In this document: positions 1-13,500 of the stretch, one piece after another
How the letters are laid out: each line of letters opens with the position of its first letter
How positions within the stretch are numbered: the stretch's first letter is position 1
The notes under the pieces: generated by a model
What the model was told of the DNA's origin: nothing
The model's input: only the letters and a program-made list of their open reading frames with translations
Database searches by the model: none
Assembly (NCBI GenBank): GCA_008921705.1
Contig: VFFE01007601.1
Span: 383,827 to 447,826, forward strand
From: Burhinus oedicnemus
Lineage: Eukaryota > Chordata > Aves > Charadriiformes > Burhinidae
Reading direction: 5' to 3'
Length of the DNA stretch: 64,000 bases
Made by a program: the position numbers and the translations under genes

Positions 1-3000
1 CTACAGGTGGGTGAGCCCTGTCTTGGAGCCCGTCTTCCACCCCAGGACAGCAGTGGTAGCACCAAGTAGGGTTGCTCCTGGACAAGGCTGTTCCCTGGGG
101 ACAGCCCACACTTTGACAGTGCCGACATCCCTTGCTAGAGTGTTGGATTCACATAATCTCCATCTTTCAGTCCACATCATGTTTAATGAGCCAGACAGGC
201 ATTATGCCGTCCTCTTTGAGACAGAAGCAGAGTGCAGTGTGCTCAGCCAATGATGAAAGCAAGGTCCATGTGATTTTACAGCTAGACCTGGTAGGCTTCA
301 AGGTTTATTTTTACTGAGACTTGACAGTTAAAAGCAACATTAATTTCACGTTGTCAGCTTTTACTGCCAGTTACCATGCCCACTCTCCACCCTGTCTCAG
401 GGCCCACAGTGCTCCCTCTCTAATGCCAGCACCTCCCCGGTGCTCAGCTGGGGTCGCTCGCAAAATCCAGAGTTCATAAGAAATTATAAACGGTGCTGCA
501 GCAGCAGAGGCAGCGTGCAAAAAAGCTGTCTCTATCGATATTTCACAATTAAAAATTGAGTCCTACCGAGCCTCCTTGTAGCTATGCTGAGCCTTTAATA
601 TAAAATGGGTTTGCAGCCTTTGGTGGAAAGACCCTGCGAGGAAGGGCGAGGGAGCTGGGTATCTCTCCGTCAGGCTGCTCACACTATCGCAACTAACAGT
701 GCTTTCAGGGGAGCTTTTTGCAGGAGATGTTACTTTTCAGCCTGGCTTCAGAAGGGGCTGGTTATCCCAAAATAGCAACGGTCTTACCTGTTGCTTCCTG
801 CCCAGGAAGGAGTTTGTGTTGCTGACTCGCAGCTTGCTGTGGGGCAAACACGTGATGTTTGCATTATGGCATTACGGAAACAGCCAACTTTGCTCCGTGG
901 TAATAATAAAAAGCATCTTTGAACAGTGCTTTTGTGGAAAGGGGCTAGTTTTTAAGCAATGGCCCAGGCACCTGCCTCCTGCCGCCTCTGTTCTGTGGCA
1001 GAAAGAGGGCAATGCCATCTGACTAGCGAGCAGCGAGGAGCACTTAACTCCAGGAGACATCTCTATCACATCCCCTGCCCTGCAAGGCACACAGGTACTG
1101 TTACCCACGGCCTTCAGTGAAGGAAATGCAAAAGCATCAATATCCAGGCTTATTCGTTTTGCCAAGTGGAAACCCGTGTTCTCTTTCCCCTGTGGGAAAC
1201 CCAAAGACAGTAACAGCACCCGACATCTCTGCCTTGGGTGGCGAGTCCTTTTAAACTGCCTTGCCATAATCTAGACAAGAAGTTAGAAGAAATACGCGTT
1301 ACCGTAGCTCGGCTGTGGGTAGCAGAGGTTTGCTTGCTAGTCTGTACTGACGTGCGGTGCTGCCTGCCCACAGATGCCACGGCAGGTCTCAGCATCAGCG
1401 GGGATGCCCAAATGGCCACTAGCCATGAGTGTGGTCCACCAAGCCACTCAGCAGGACTCAGCCCACACTCACCGTGGCATTTCTCATCCAGCTGTGTTCA
1501 AAATCCAATTGATTCAGCGCTGCCCAGTGCCATCAGTTTGGATTTGAAACATTTTTAAAATCTGAGTAGCTAAGAACTTTGTAAATGATGTGCTCCCTTT
1601 GGAAGTGATAACACAGCATTGCTGCCAGAGCGGCCGGTCAAGGTCCTAAGTGGGAAGCATTGCCCAAAGCGAAGGAGAGGTTTGCACGTCAGTCCTGAGT
1701 CTTGTCACTTGAACACAGGTTTAGTTATTCCACCTAGCTGTAACCATCTGCCTGAGATGGCTGAGAGAGAAGCCCTGTCTTGCTTGTCAAGTCAATGGAG
1801 AAGGACGTAACCCCAACAGGACGCTTCGACTCGCAAGTCACAGCTACATCACTTCTGGGGTTACCTCTCTCTCTCCACTGACTACGGAAAGCAAACACAA
1901 GGTATTATCTCTGGTTGATAGGATGAACACACAGCTCAATGCGTCTTAGCTGCTATTCCTGTTTCTCAGGAGTAGTGCAATCACTGCAGCAGGAAGTTTT
2001 CAGCAAAATGTTTGACTTTGGGGGTTTTTTACAGTTTTGTGTTCCTTATCTGTAAAATTCAAGTTCTTCAAAATGCAATCTGCACAGGGGATTAGGACCA
2101 GGTTTCATCAGGTTTCTGTCAAAAAATGTTTTAATACAGTTTCAAAAATTGTCATACTGCCTTGTTCCAACAAGTTCTAAATGGAAAACTCCCAACTTCT
2201 ACTTAATTTTTTTTGCTTTCAAAATTAATCCAGTCTTTTAAATTTACTTAGAATTGCCAGTATTTACAAAACATCTTCTAAAACAAGGAAAACTAAATGG
2301 TTTGATGGATGTCACTTTTTTGGCTCAGTAATTTTTCCAGGCTCTTGGTGAGCAAAACTTTTCATGGTCTTATTATGGCCTTATCATCTTGCCCCAGAAC
2401 AGAATAACCTTACAAAATATTTTCAAAAGGCAGAAAAAAGGTGATTTCTTCTTTGTTCCTCGTTTTGACCAACCCTGAATTTGCAGTGTTTGCTGGGGGG
2501 TTGAGCTCCCACAGGTGCTTAGGCTCCTGGAAGGAGAAAGGGAATGTTAATTCCATGGGTGGCTTTACTTAATTAAATAAAAAGAATATTTGGGCAAATA
2601 AAATAGAATTCTTCCCCGACCCTGACCTGATCAAGCTGTGCTCAGAAACATGCAATCTGATTATCCTCATTTTAGCAAACTGACTGTCAGGCTTTGTGAC
2701 CCAGCAGGAAGATGGGCTATTAACAAGTCAGGTATTTATAGCACAGATGTCAATAATTTGGAGTATTTAATCACAGCGTACTTCAATTTGACCACAGCTC
2801 AAACAAATGAGCCGGCTGTGCCAAGGGTCAGGCGTGCGTATGGAGCTGGTCTGGGTCTATCTGATGTCTTTAGATATCTCCTTGTTCTTGTATAAAAAAA
2901 AGAAATAGTGGACCCAACCTCTCGTCAAGCCATGCTGGGTTATCCCATGTCCAGCCAAGGCCAGATCCTGTACACCTACTAAGGCTCAGCTCTCTGTGGT

Positions 3001-6000
3001 CTTAAAGAAGCTGCAAGGGGGGGATGGGGAAGATTTGCTTTTTCTGGCTAATGGCATGGCATATATTTTGCTTGCAAAAGGCCTCTCAGATATGAAATTT
3101 CACAAATCTTATGAAAAGGTCTTTTCTGAGTGCCCAGAGAAGGTGCACAAGCTAATCCTGTAGCACTGAGATGATAAAAGCACACCCTGAAGGAATGAAT
3201 AATTGAAGCCCGGCCCTAAATATTAATAGCATACAAGGGGAAGAGGACACTTTCCTCAACTTTGCACTTACCGAGCTGCCTGCTTGGATTTGAGCAGAGA
3301 TATTCTCACAAGCGCTCCAAGCTCCTTAAATCCCCTCCTGGAAGACCGTGGCGCTCCGAACTAAAGCTACCTTCGTCTGAAATTCCCCAGCTCATTTTCT
3401 ATTCAAAACCTCAAGAGGAACGTGGTGGTGTTTATCGGAAGATGCGCTCCAAATGCAAATGGAAACGAAGGACGCCCGCCGAGTCCCCTGCCACCGCAGA
3501 GGGGAGAGCGGCAGCTGCGCGGGAGAGAGGATGCACAGAGGGACGGGGCGCAGCGAGCTGGGGCTTGCTTCAGCCCTGGAGACACCCAGCCAGGGCCGCT
3601 TGTCACGGTGCTGGGGTGATGGGGAGGATATCAAAAGCTCGCGGTAGACCCTCTCCAGTTGGTTAATGCTCCATTTTGGGAGATGATTACAACATGCTGG
3701 CCCCAGACTGGTTTTTCAAGCAGGATCAGTCCAATGCAGCTCTGTGTGTGGCAGTCGCAGGGACCAGGCTCTCTGTTCGCCTGGTTGCCGGCCCATACAA
3801 ACTGCCCCAGAGACTGCTGCGAGAAAGGTCTCACGGCTGAGCACGCACAGGGGAGAACATCCGCCTTCAGGCTCTGTAGCCAAAAGGCTCCCATGATGCC
3901 AGGAGCCAGAGCAAGCCACTAGCAGATACGTGAAAAATTGGTGAAGGATGAGATTGGATTTTTTTCTTCAAATGCCGTCTGAGCATGGAAATTGCTCTGC
4001 AGTCAGTGCATCATGGGAGCGGGGCAGCATCGTGTGCCAGGAGCCTGTGCTCCTGGGAGAGCTGGCCATGGGCAGCCCTGAGGAACCAAACTCCCCTGCA
4101 GCCTTCAGCAGCCCTCAGGCCAGTAAAATAAAAGAAATTTAAATTTAAAATAAATACAGATTTCTCTCTGTCCATTGATATTACCTAGGCTGCTCTCTGC
4201 TGGCTCTGTGTGCTCCCTGTGTGTCTGTGGTCAGGATCACCGTCAGTGCTACGTGCACTAACATGCACCCCTGGATGCAGCCCTGGGCCGGGAGTGCGGA
4301 GGCATGGTGTCCCCTCTTCATCAGGCTGATGGTTTGTTAGAGGAGCTCAGACCTCTGTCTTCACATTTTTCTGACCCCAGTTTCTAAACCCTGCTATTGC
4401 CTCTCCTACCCTCTGCCTGCAGCTTTTGCCTGAGCAGCCAGCAGAAGGGAGATGATCGCACAGACTGACTTGTCCATCAGCAGGGTTGGTCAGCACGAAA
4501 CTGCCTCAGACCCTTCCACCTGTGTCCCTGTCCCCCTGGCCAAGCCCACCGCAAAGGGCTGTGGCTGGAAAGCTGTTTCCCATCCGAAGTGCCAGGGACA
4601 CGTGTCCGCAGAGGCCCCGTTACCCTGCCGTCTTGCTGAGGGCTGAAGCGACCCGGCTGCCCTTCCCCTCCTCCTGCCCAGCCTCCTGAGCTGTTTCCCT
4701 CTGCAGCCTTCCCCCCCTCCAAGAGACACTGTGGAGGCGTCCAGGCTGTGTGCTGCTCAGAAGAGAGGAGGTCAATGGCTCCTGTTGTCCTTAAGCCCCG
4801 TCTCCACCACACAATGAAGTTTCATCTACCGTTTCTGCTCTGTCTTTTCTTTTTAGTGCATTGTGGCTGAGCTTGTCTTGTCCAAATTCAAGGTACGTTA
4901 CATGTGACCAAGAACATAACATGACATACCAGCCCTGGGGTTACATTTCTTCCTTTTCTTCCAAAAAGCCGGATTTCAAGGAATGTGATGGTTAAAGCCC
5001 AATTGGTTTTGCTAATGAGTCCTCTCACAAGTTCCTCCTGGAGGAAGAAGGGTGCAGCAATTGGATAAGGTCAGCTTGTTCGGGCTGGTCAGAAGAAGGA
5101 GGTACAACCACACCTCAGCAGCGCATTTGGGAGGGTAAACAACCAGGGAGAAAGGGCGATTTGAGCAAATGGCTCTAAGATGGCCTCAAGTACCTTCTGG
5201 CTGTAAATCAGAAGGTTCCTAGTCATCAGGGTACCAGTGTTCTCTGACTACCTCACCTGATGGGGGACCCCCCATCCCTGCTGCTTACAATGGAGCCAGA
5301 CGAGCTCCTGAAGGGTGGTGTAACATGGTGATGGGACAGCCAGCAAACAGACAGGATAACTCATCACCTCCCTTCCAAACCCCTGCTGTGAGCCCACACC
5401 GGCTGTCCGGGCTGCATGATGTGCCAAACCAACACACCCCACCATCAGTGTGGAGCCACCCTGCAGCTGCCAACCCTCTCCTCTTCATGGAGAAACACAG
5501 AGAAACCGTAAAGAAACAAACAGGAGGGGTTTTACGAGGTCAGACAACATTATGGTCCCGTTTCTTTCCCATGCTAATCTTCATCAGACAGACGTCACTC
5601 CACTGCCTTGCGGAAGCAAACATGTCTGTGGGCATCCGCCACATCCCAAATTTAGAATGATTTTAACGAGCTGGAAGGAGCAAAATAAACAGCACTTGAT
5701 CTGCAAGCTCCCCATTCTTGACAGCATCCCCAGAGGTGGTGGAAAGCCAAGGAGATAGCTTCGTGCTTTAATTGGTACATTAAAATTCTTCCAGGCTGCT
5801 ACACAACTGTTAATAGGCAGCTTAATTAAGCACTAACCCTGTTCATATTTCTGCCCTCCAGAGGCTCTTGTTTCAGGTTTTTTTCTTATTACATCCAAAG
5901 CCATGGGGAGTTTTGTCCTAATCATGTAAAACAAGCTGAGGGCAGTGACATCAGGCAACTTATTTAACTCCTGATCTCCAGACACCTCCGCCAGATGCTC

Positions 6001-9000
6001 AGGCCTGAGGTTTCTTCCCCAAAAAGAAGACAGAGGACTCTGGGAACAAGGTGTGAATTGCTACAAATCAGCAAAAATAAATGGCAATAATCCTTAGCAC
6101 CAGCAGCCAACTCACCTCCGCTGAGTGCAAAAAGGAGATGGTGTGGGACAACGACAGGTCCTGTCCAGGCATCAGGGGCCCACAAGCAGATGGTTTCTGG
6201 ACAGTCAGCTGAATGACTGAGGAGCCTCATTCAGCCTCTCATGAGCATCTTCCAAGATGCAGGGGTCCTCCACGCTGTTCTCAGCCACACATCACCCAGA
6301 GGAGACCCCTCAGAGCACCGCGTGACAGAGAAGTAGCAAAGGAAAGCTGTCATCTCCTGATCCCCAGGAGAGCTTTAATATTCAGCTGCTCCAACCACCT
6401 GGCTCTCACTGTGGCTCTCTGCTGAAGGAACCACAGGAACAAGCATCTGTGTCCCACAACACACCCCAGCCCCTCGTCATTACTGGGCAGTTAATTCACT
6501 GGGTGCAGCCTGAACATCAGGCTGGTTTGATGATTTGCTGAGGAGGACCTTAGCAACAATGTTCTCAGAAGTTTTCTTTTTCTTTGTAAGGCTGGGCTAT
6601 AAATCAAAAACTTGCTCCAACAGCTGTCATGGAAAGTGATGGGTTTAATAGTCACACAAACAATAGTGGGGTTTCCATTACAAGTGAGTTATGAGCCATT
6701 TAAGTTAAAAAACAACTGGATTTTACTGCTGCCAGGCACACTTAAGGTAGTACCCTCAGATTGAGGAAGGAGGGGTGACTGTGGAGAAGCCAAGCAGTCA
6801 CCAGCCTTATGGAAAGAAGGAGCGTTTGTTGCTGGTGATGAATGAATATGAATCCCTCTGCTCAAGGAGAAATGGTCTATTTGCCTCAAAAACCTTGTAC
6901 ACCAACAGGCGCATTGCCAATGCAGACGTCACGATTCGTGATTGAACGGTAACGCCGATGTGGATTTTCCTCACTGAAAAATAAGGACTGTCTCCTGCTG
7001 TAACATCTTTATTCCAAGGGAAACAAAGAATTTTGTAGACCCCAAACACAGTAATAGCATAGCTAGAGATTTCTAGCACAAACGCTGACAAACAGCTGGG
7101 CTGGGGACAGTGAAGGAAGTGGTCTAGTGACATAAATCAGGGTGGTTATAGAGACCTTGATCATGGTTTGCATTTGCTGAACTCCTGTCCCATGGGTAGA
7201 AACAGGATCAGGTGGTGGTGAGGTACAAATACCCGCCAAGCTCCTGGGTTGGATGAAGTGATAGGACCAGGCTGGCTTACCCCAGGAAGCATCCCTGTAA
7301 GAGAGGCTGCGTAAGGGGCAGAAATGTGCTTTGCAGCAACGTCTAGAACTGTGAGACACCCACTGTGTTAAAAATACTGTAAAACTGAATGGCTTGAAAA
7401 GAAACCATTAAGCATGCTGTTATTGAAAATGCCCCTTCCTTCCCACAACAATGACCAAAATAGCCTCTATGGAAAGAAACATTCTTTTTAATCAAATAAA
7501 ATCATAATTTTCATTTGAGTAGCATAATTTTATGGTCATTTATGTGGATGGTACTGATACAAAAATAAAACCCAAACTGACAGAAACTTGGTTTCCATTC
7601 ATGCTTTTCCTTGTACCTCTCTTCCTTAATTTTTTTCCTTCCACTAGGAGGAGAGAAGGGAGAGACCACCCAGGGAAAGCAGGCACTGACAGAATAAATC
7701 AAAACCTGGAAGAAGAAGGAAAAACAAAGAAGCTAAGTTTAATTTACCTTGAAAGCTGAAGCTTGGACAGGAAAGGGCATAAAATGTAGTTGTGTTTTAG
7801 TGAACAGGGAGAGAAACAAATGCCTTAGAGTTAGGAGTGCATGTCAGCCAGCCACCCTTCCCCCAGGAAATACCCCATCTCCCTCTGCTGAGGTGCCAAA
7901 ATCCAAAGAAAGGGTAAAGATCACTCAGCTGTCACCAAAACGCAGTGGCACTCCCCGAAACAAAAGCGCACAGGGTCGAGTTGGCATGGAGGGACGAGCT
8001 GGGGAGTCAAGGGCAGGAAGTATCTGCTGAGGGTTCCTGAGCTGGTGCCTAGAGAAGAAGACAAGCCCAGATTGCCCCACCCTGGTCTCCATCCCTGTGC
8101 ACTGCAGGGGACTTTGGGATAGGAAAGGGCCCTGAATTTCTGGGATCTAGGTGGGAATGATCCCAGGTTGGCATCTGACTGTAAAGAAGGAATCAAGGTG
8201 GGGAAAAGGTCTAAGCAGGCCATTCAAACCTAGCAAATTGCTTTCAGTGTCATGTCCCCACTCCCCACTGAAATGCCTGAGCCGAACACAGTGGCTTTGG
8301 GTCAAGAGCACAAAAGCTTCCTTGGCTGTTATGTTTCACCGTTTGGTAGAAATCCTCCTCTTCTGCCTTCGCCTTCCTGTGGGAAACACTCGCCCTTGAG
8401 TTTGAGGAGAGACCTACCCAGGCTGGGTCTTTGCCAGGACACCCAGGACGGTCATTCTTGGGAACACCTGTGGCCAGCAGTGCAGCCCCCCTGCGGGTCT
8501 ACACCAACCAGCAGAGTTTTCTGCTTGAACGTCCACCATCACCCTGGAGAGCACTTGCCTTCCAGCCCCACGGGTCCCCCACCCAGCCAGGGCAGGCCGT
8601 GACGTTTGGCTGACAACTCCCTGATCGTTCAGCCTCACTGCACACACATTGATTTTGCTGGGAAAGTCCCGATTTGTCACAGCACAACCTGTTCAGAGAT
8701 CCCCCGCTTGACCTTTGATCCCGTGGCACAGTCAGTACCTAGAGAAGCAATGGGCGCCTTTGGAAGAACTGCTTGCCCCGATCTGTTTTAGCTGATAGCA
8801 CCAACTCACGAGACACAGCCAGCTGGTTGATGTGTGAGCCAGGTTTCCCATAGGCAGAGCTGAGATGAAAGTGAATACTTCCAGGCAGTGGTGGGAAGCC
8901 ACTTGGATATTTAAATACATATACCTAGCTGCAAAGGCCAGGGTGTGAAAATGACCTTTTAAACCACTTACTGCACTTTTGCTTTATCACCTACTTGGAT

Positions 9001-9984
9001 AAAACAGTAGGAGGCCAGGTTTCTCTTCCCAGTCCCTTTCTGTTTGGCTACGTGACACTGCTTCCGATTTCCAGAACTCCTGAGGGAAATACTAATTTTG
9101 TGCTGTTTAACAGAGATTAACATATCCCTCTCAGAATTTCTTGGGGGGTGAAAGGGAAGAAAATTATGTATACAAACATTTCCATTTGCACAGAGCCTTT
9201 CTTTAACATACCAGGCATTTGAGCTGCTGTTACCCAATTGCTCTTTTTAGACCTAATACTGAACTTGAGTTTGATCAAAACACTTTCAGTGTCAATGTTA
9301 AGAATGACTGCTTCTTTTGGTAAACACATTCTTACCCCATCGTTTAACATTATGGACAACGCTCTGATGGACCTGCACGCAGTGGCTCTCAGAAGCCCGC
9401 AGAGCAGAGGACTGCCTCTCCGGGCTGGGAAGCTCTCCTGCCTGTGTTTAACTTGCAGCAGCTCGCTCAACCACTAGATGTCTTTGTGCACTGCCTGGCA
9501 ATCCAGAGCACAGTTCCTGGTGGCCAAGGCCAGGCTGATTTTGAAACAAAGTTGCAGGAAGGCCTTCTTTTGTCCATTGTATGCAATTATTATTTTTTTT
9601 TAACTTAATAATTGCCTTGTCTCCAGGAAGAGCTGTAATTCCATGACACTGCCCACATATCCTGCACTGCCAAGCATTATACAAGTACTCAGTAAGTCAT
9701 AACAATGGACAGAAGTACTGCCCTGGGTGCTCTGCACATACAAACCTCTGGTGAGTGTCACCACATCCCTTCCACAATCTGTCACAAAGCGCAGGGCTTT
9801 GTCAGAGGCTCCTGTCAGGCCTCTCCATACCATCTGCCCAGCGCCTAGCACAGGGCAGCCCTATATATATTTCTTCACTGTCTGAACTGGATGCACACAC
9901 AAAGCTGGAATTATCTGGTTCTTGCCCTTCTTCAAGTTGTCAAACCCAACACGCCACTGACTGCAAGAGAAGGCAGACCAAGCA
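1..9984. other. Intergenic region downstream of XPNPEP1, no gene supported
   Basis: Open frames here are at most 117 codons, lack family motifs, overlap each other on both strands and look like chance frames. No CR1 copy or other recognisable repeat was seen. AT-rich stretches with homeodomain-like TTAATTAA or ATTA cores (for example 2,560-2,900 and 5,760-5,850) could be conserved non-coding elements, but this cannot be judged from one sequence. In human this side of XPNPEP1 borders a gene-poor interval. Confidence 0.6.
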
Positions 9985-10002
9985 AACAGCGGGTTGGAAA
10001 CT

Positions 10003-10008
10003 TTTATT
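10003..10008 (-). terminator. XPNPEP1: Distal polyadenylation signal AATAAA
   Basis: AATAAA on the minus strand lies about 410 nt after the stop and is followed by T-rich sequence typical of a downstream element. It would give a 3' UTR of about 0.43 kb. A further AATAAA lies at 10,178-10,173. Confidence 0.45.
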
Positions 10009-10314
10009 CAGTAATCAGTCCTGCTGTGTGGGTAGCATCTTAGCAACTGGAACCCAAGTATGCAAAAATACTGAGTTTTCACAGTGAAAAACCAAACAGT
10101 ATAAAATATTCCAGTATTGCCTCTTAGAACAATTATTTCAGTAAGACCCCTGTTTCAAAGGCAACATGCTTATTTATTTTGTTTGCTTTCTATTCTCAAC
10201 CCCTCCCCTCCCCCCAAAAAACTGTTCAGACAGTAACCCTCCTTACCCCCACATTACCCACACATGTTGGGGGGAGAGAAACACTACATGAAATCCCCTC
10301 CTGATTTCCACAGG

Positions 10315-10320
10315 TTTATT
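10315..10320 (-). terminator. XPNPEP1: Proximal polyadenylation signal AATAAA
   Basis: AATAAA on the minus strand lies about 98 nt after the XPNPEP1 stop. A GT-rich stretch (plus strand around 10,245-10,270) lies 45-75 nt further on. It is a plausible short-UTR cleavage site. Confidence 0.45.
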
Positions 10321-10417
10321 GAAGAACGTTCTCCCAGTAGTGTCAAGGGCCAAGAAGACGTAGATTACTGTGACACCAAGCGGTCCTGATGTTCTACACA
10401 CCAAAGACACTGTGGTG

Positions 10418-10546
10418 CTACTGAACTCTGATGAGAGGCTCTGTCTCCCGGATGAGCCACCGAAGAGCTTCGTGCCGGCCTTGCCTCTCCAGTTCTGCTC
10501 CAATTACTTCCCTGCACTTCTGATGGTAGTCATTCACCCAGTTACA
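10418..10546 (-). CDS. XPNPEP1: XPNPEP1 exon 20, coding part (residues 582-623 and stop)
   Basis: This 129-bp segment encodes [19 protein letters not shown], continues through [12 protein letters not shown] and ends PLIRVQ, then stop TAG at 10420-10418. The acceptor is ctctag. The last residues differ from the human PISKQH, as usual at this divergent terminus. Confidence 0.96.
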   Translation of the reverse strand, partial: CNWVNDYHQKCREVIGAELERQGRHEALRWLIRETEPLIRVQ

Positions 10547-13500
10547 CTAGAGAAAAGGAGGGGTATGACATTCAGCATAAACACAGAAGAGTTGGTGCCT
10601 TTACAGGTTGCATACAGCCAAAGACATTTGTAGGCCCTTGTGCTCTGGGATTGAGCTGTTAGGCCAGAATGGGATCCTGTCCCAAAGAGACAGACCTCGA
10701 ATATATGGAAGTGACTCGTAAATTTGATGAGGGTAGGAACTGAAGCAATGACTCCCGGGTTTTCAGAGGAGCCAAGGTTCAGTTCAGCTGACAAGTATTT
10801 AAAGTCTCTGCAAATCACTGCCTCCGGCAAATTAGAATAGCTATCTTGGCACAGTCTAGCAAACAGCTTTTCAAATTTGTAACTGAACAATGCAGTCCTG
10901 GGACACAAGTTGCCCTATTGATCTGAACAGGTAACCTTACTGCCGATCTTGCTACTCTTCACAGTCCTCTTCAGAAAAAGGAAATGCAAACAGGATTATC
11001 ATTCAGAAAACGAGGATGGATTGAGGCAAAATAAAGAGTATGGTAGAACAACAGGAAGAAACATACTACAGTGAAGGTAGTGGGAGATGTAAACAGAAAG
11101 TTTAGAGTATGAAGCTATTCAGGAAATAAATGCTGCTGAGCAGGTGTCATTGATGTCTGCTCAGAGTCTGTATGTACTGCAGAATGTGGTGTGGCTGAAT
11201 GGGACTGGTCACAAATAGATACAGACAACAACACGGGACAGTCATTAGTATAAGTTTCTGGGGAGACAGCATGATAGTCTGACAGAAGCAAATTAAGGCA
11301 GGAGTAGGAAAGAGAAGAGATGATAGTGGCAAATATCGTATCAAGGGAACTACCAAAACAACATCATCAGAGGGGTCCTTGCTGCCTTCATCATAGAATA
11401 ATTTAGATTGGAGGGACCTCTGGAGGGTTCATCTAGTCCACCCTCCCACTCAAAGCTGGATCAAGTTTAAAATTAAGACAGGTTGCTCAGGATTGCTCTC
11501 TGGACCTATGAAATGGAACAGAGGCTAGTGGTTCTTGTAAACAGAACAGAACAAGCTGGTTCTAGTATGAAGAAGGCAATACAAACTACTGCTTCACTTA
11601 CCTCTTTTTGTGTCAGCAAATTAACATCAATCATTTTCGTCTGGATTGGAACCAGGGTTAAGGGTTCAAAAGTCAGGCTCCCTCTGTTTTTGAAATTGTA
11701 CTGCAGCAGAAAGACAAACAGGGTTGTAAATTTTTAGAAACAGCTCTAGCCAGATCACACTTACTCCTTGGTTCATGTCATCACTACAGAACAACCCACG
11801 TAACATTCAGATGAGAGGGTAGCAACTTACAGTAACATTTTTCTTACAGCTCAAGCAAAGAATCTCAATATAAACCTGAGTTATTTCTTTCAATGGTCAC
11901 TTTTTAAAGGCCGTGTCCCAGGTCACAATTGTACGTGACTAAGCTTGATGACTATATGGTCATTTTCAGTTTAGTATTTCTAAAAGCATAACCCAGCCAA
12001 ACTGGCAATTATAAAGTCAAAATCCATCTGTAGTTTTGTTTCTACTGCCACTGAGGACTCTCCATCAGAGAAGAAAATCCCAACTTGAGATCTACAGCAA
12101 TGACTCCAAGGGGCTGAATAAAGATGCTTCTGGTCTTTGACATCCAGAGAGAAAACATTTTAAAACAACTCTCACACACACATTTCAACCTATGGAAACT
12201 CTGCAGAAGCAGAACTGTCTTGTGTGTTGCCAATAGCAAGGGAGACTTAGAATCAGTTTTCACCACAGAGGAGTTTTCGAGACCCCGAGTCTTGAGTAGG
12301 ATTCAACTGTACGCAGCATGGTCCCACCTCAAGTTCCAGTACTTTGACTTTTACAACCAGTGAGTCATATAGAAAGGTGCATCTTGAGCAGGTCATTCAC
12401 CTTGGTTTCGGCAGGAATCACAAGGACGACATTTTCTATTCGGATCCCAAAGGACCCGTCTTCATAATACCCAGGCTCTGCAGAAACAGACAGTAATCAA
12501 CTAAGCCACAAACACTTATTCCCTATGGCCAAACTTTCCCTGAATGGCTTTAGTCCACTGAAGTCACTAAGCAATCTTGACATCAGGCATCCACAGAGGC
12601 AAACAAATTTCTGACTCTACTTAATCTGCACAGAAGCCCCAAGCAAGGTGACAGCAAAAGTTCTCAAAGAGAGGAGAAACAAGACAGACAGCCCTCGAGC
12701 TCAGAGTCTCCTTCCAAGTCAAGACAGAGCACAGAGTACATGTGTTCCAAATACCAGAAACTCTGAAAATATTAATGTCTTTATAAAAGGCAGGTGGGTA
12801 ACCCCTTCCCCAAAACACTTATTTTAGAGAGTGCTCTGCTGACTCCCTGTGAGAACTTTGCAGCCTTGAAGGAATATAAGTCTCTCAGCAAACCCCAGCA
12901 GGCTGTTAATTTACTACTGGAGAATAAGGCATGTAAAGATTTAACAGCTGCCTCAAATAGTCCATAGCAAAGAGAGGATTAGCTCCTGAAAGCCTGGTGT
13001 CCACCTTGTACTGTAGCCAGCTCTTCAACTGCAGAGTAGGAGGCAGCATGCCAGAGCTGGGCTGGTCAGCAGTACAGCTCTGCTGAGCTTTCCACTGTAG
13101 AGAGCAGGAAGCAGGTCTGCAGCACTCAAGTGCAAAGGTGCTTTATGGAAGTTGAAAGAGCTAAAATCAGAGGGTCCTTACCTAGGGAGCTTAAAATAAC
13201 AATTAAAATAACAAACCGAGGAGGCAAGACCGGAGCTTATGATCCCACCTTTCTTTTACGTCATTGTCAGACTTATTCCCTCTGCATCTTAAAGAGCTTG
13301 GTCCCTCCCCAAGTAACCAGAGAGAATCACCAATGCTAAATACCATCAGAAACGATCATGCCAGCCTCCAAGGGCTCGTCTGCAAAAGTTTTGTAGCTAA
13401 TGCCACAAGGACCTTCATGTACGTTTAGGAAAGAGCCAACTCCATGTCCTGTCCCATGCAGGTAATCCAAACCACAGTCCCACAAGGCAGAGCGGGCAAA

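Larger units (their letters stand above)
9985..10417 (-). other. XPNPEP1: XPNPEP1 3' UTR (extent uncertain)
   Basis: This sequence follows the stop codon on the minus strand. It has three AATAAA signals: proximal (10,320-10,315) followed by a GT-rich stretch, middle (10,178-10,173), and distal (10,008-10,003) followed by T-rich sequence. The distal boundary is an estimate about 18 nt past the last signal. Transcripts probably vary in 3' end. Confidence 0.5.

Noticed and set aside
4477..4812. Gly/Arg-rich 111-codon frame on the minus strand in the left flank
   Set aside because: No conserved motif, and several overlapping frames occupy both strands of the same GC-richer patch, which indicates chance.
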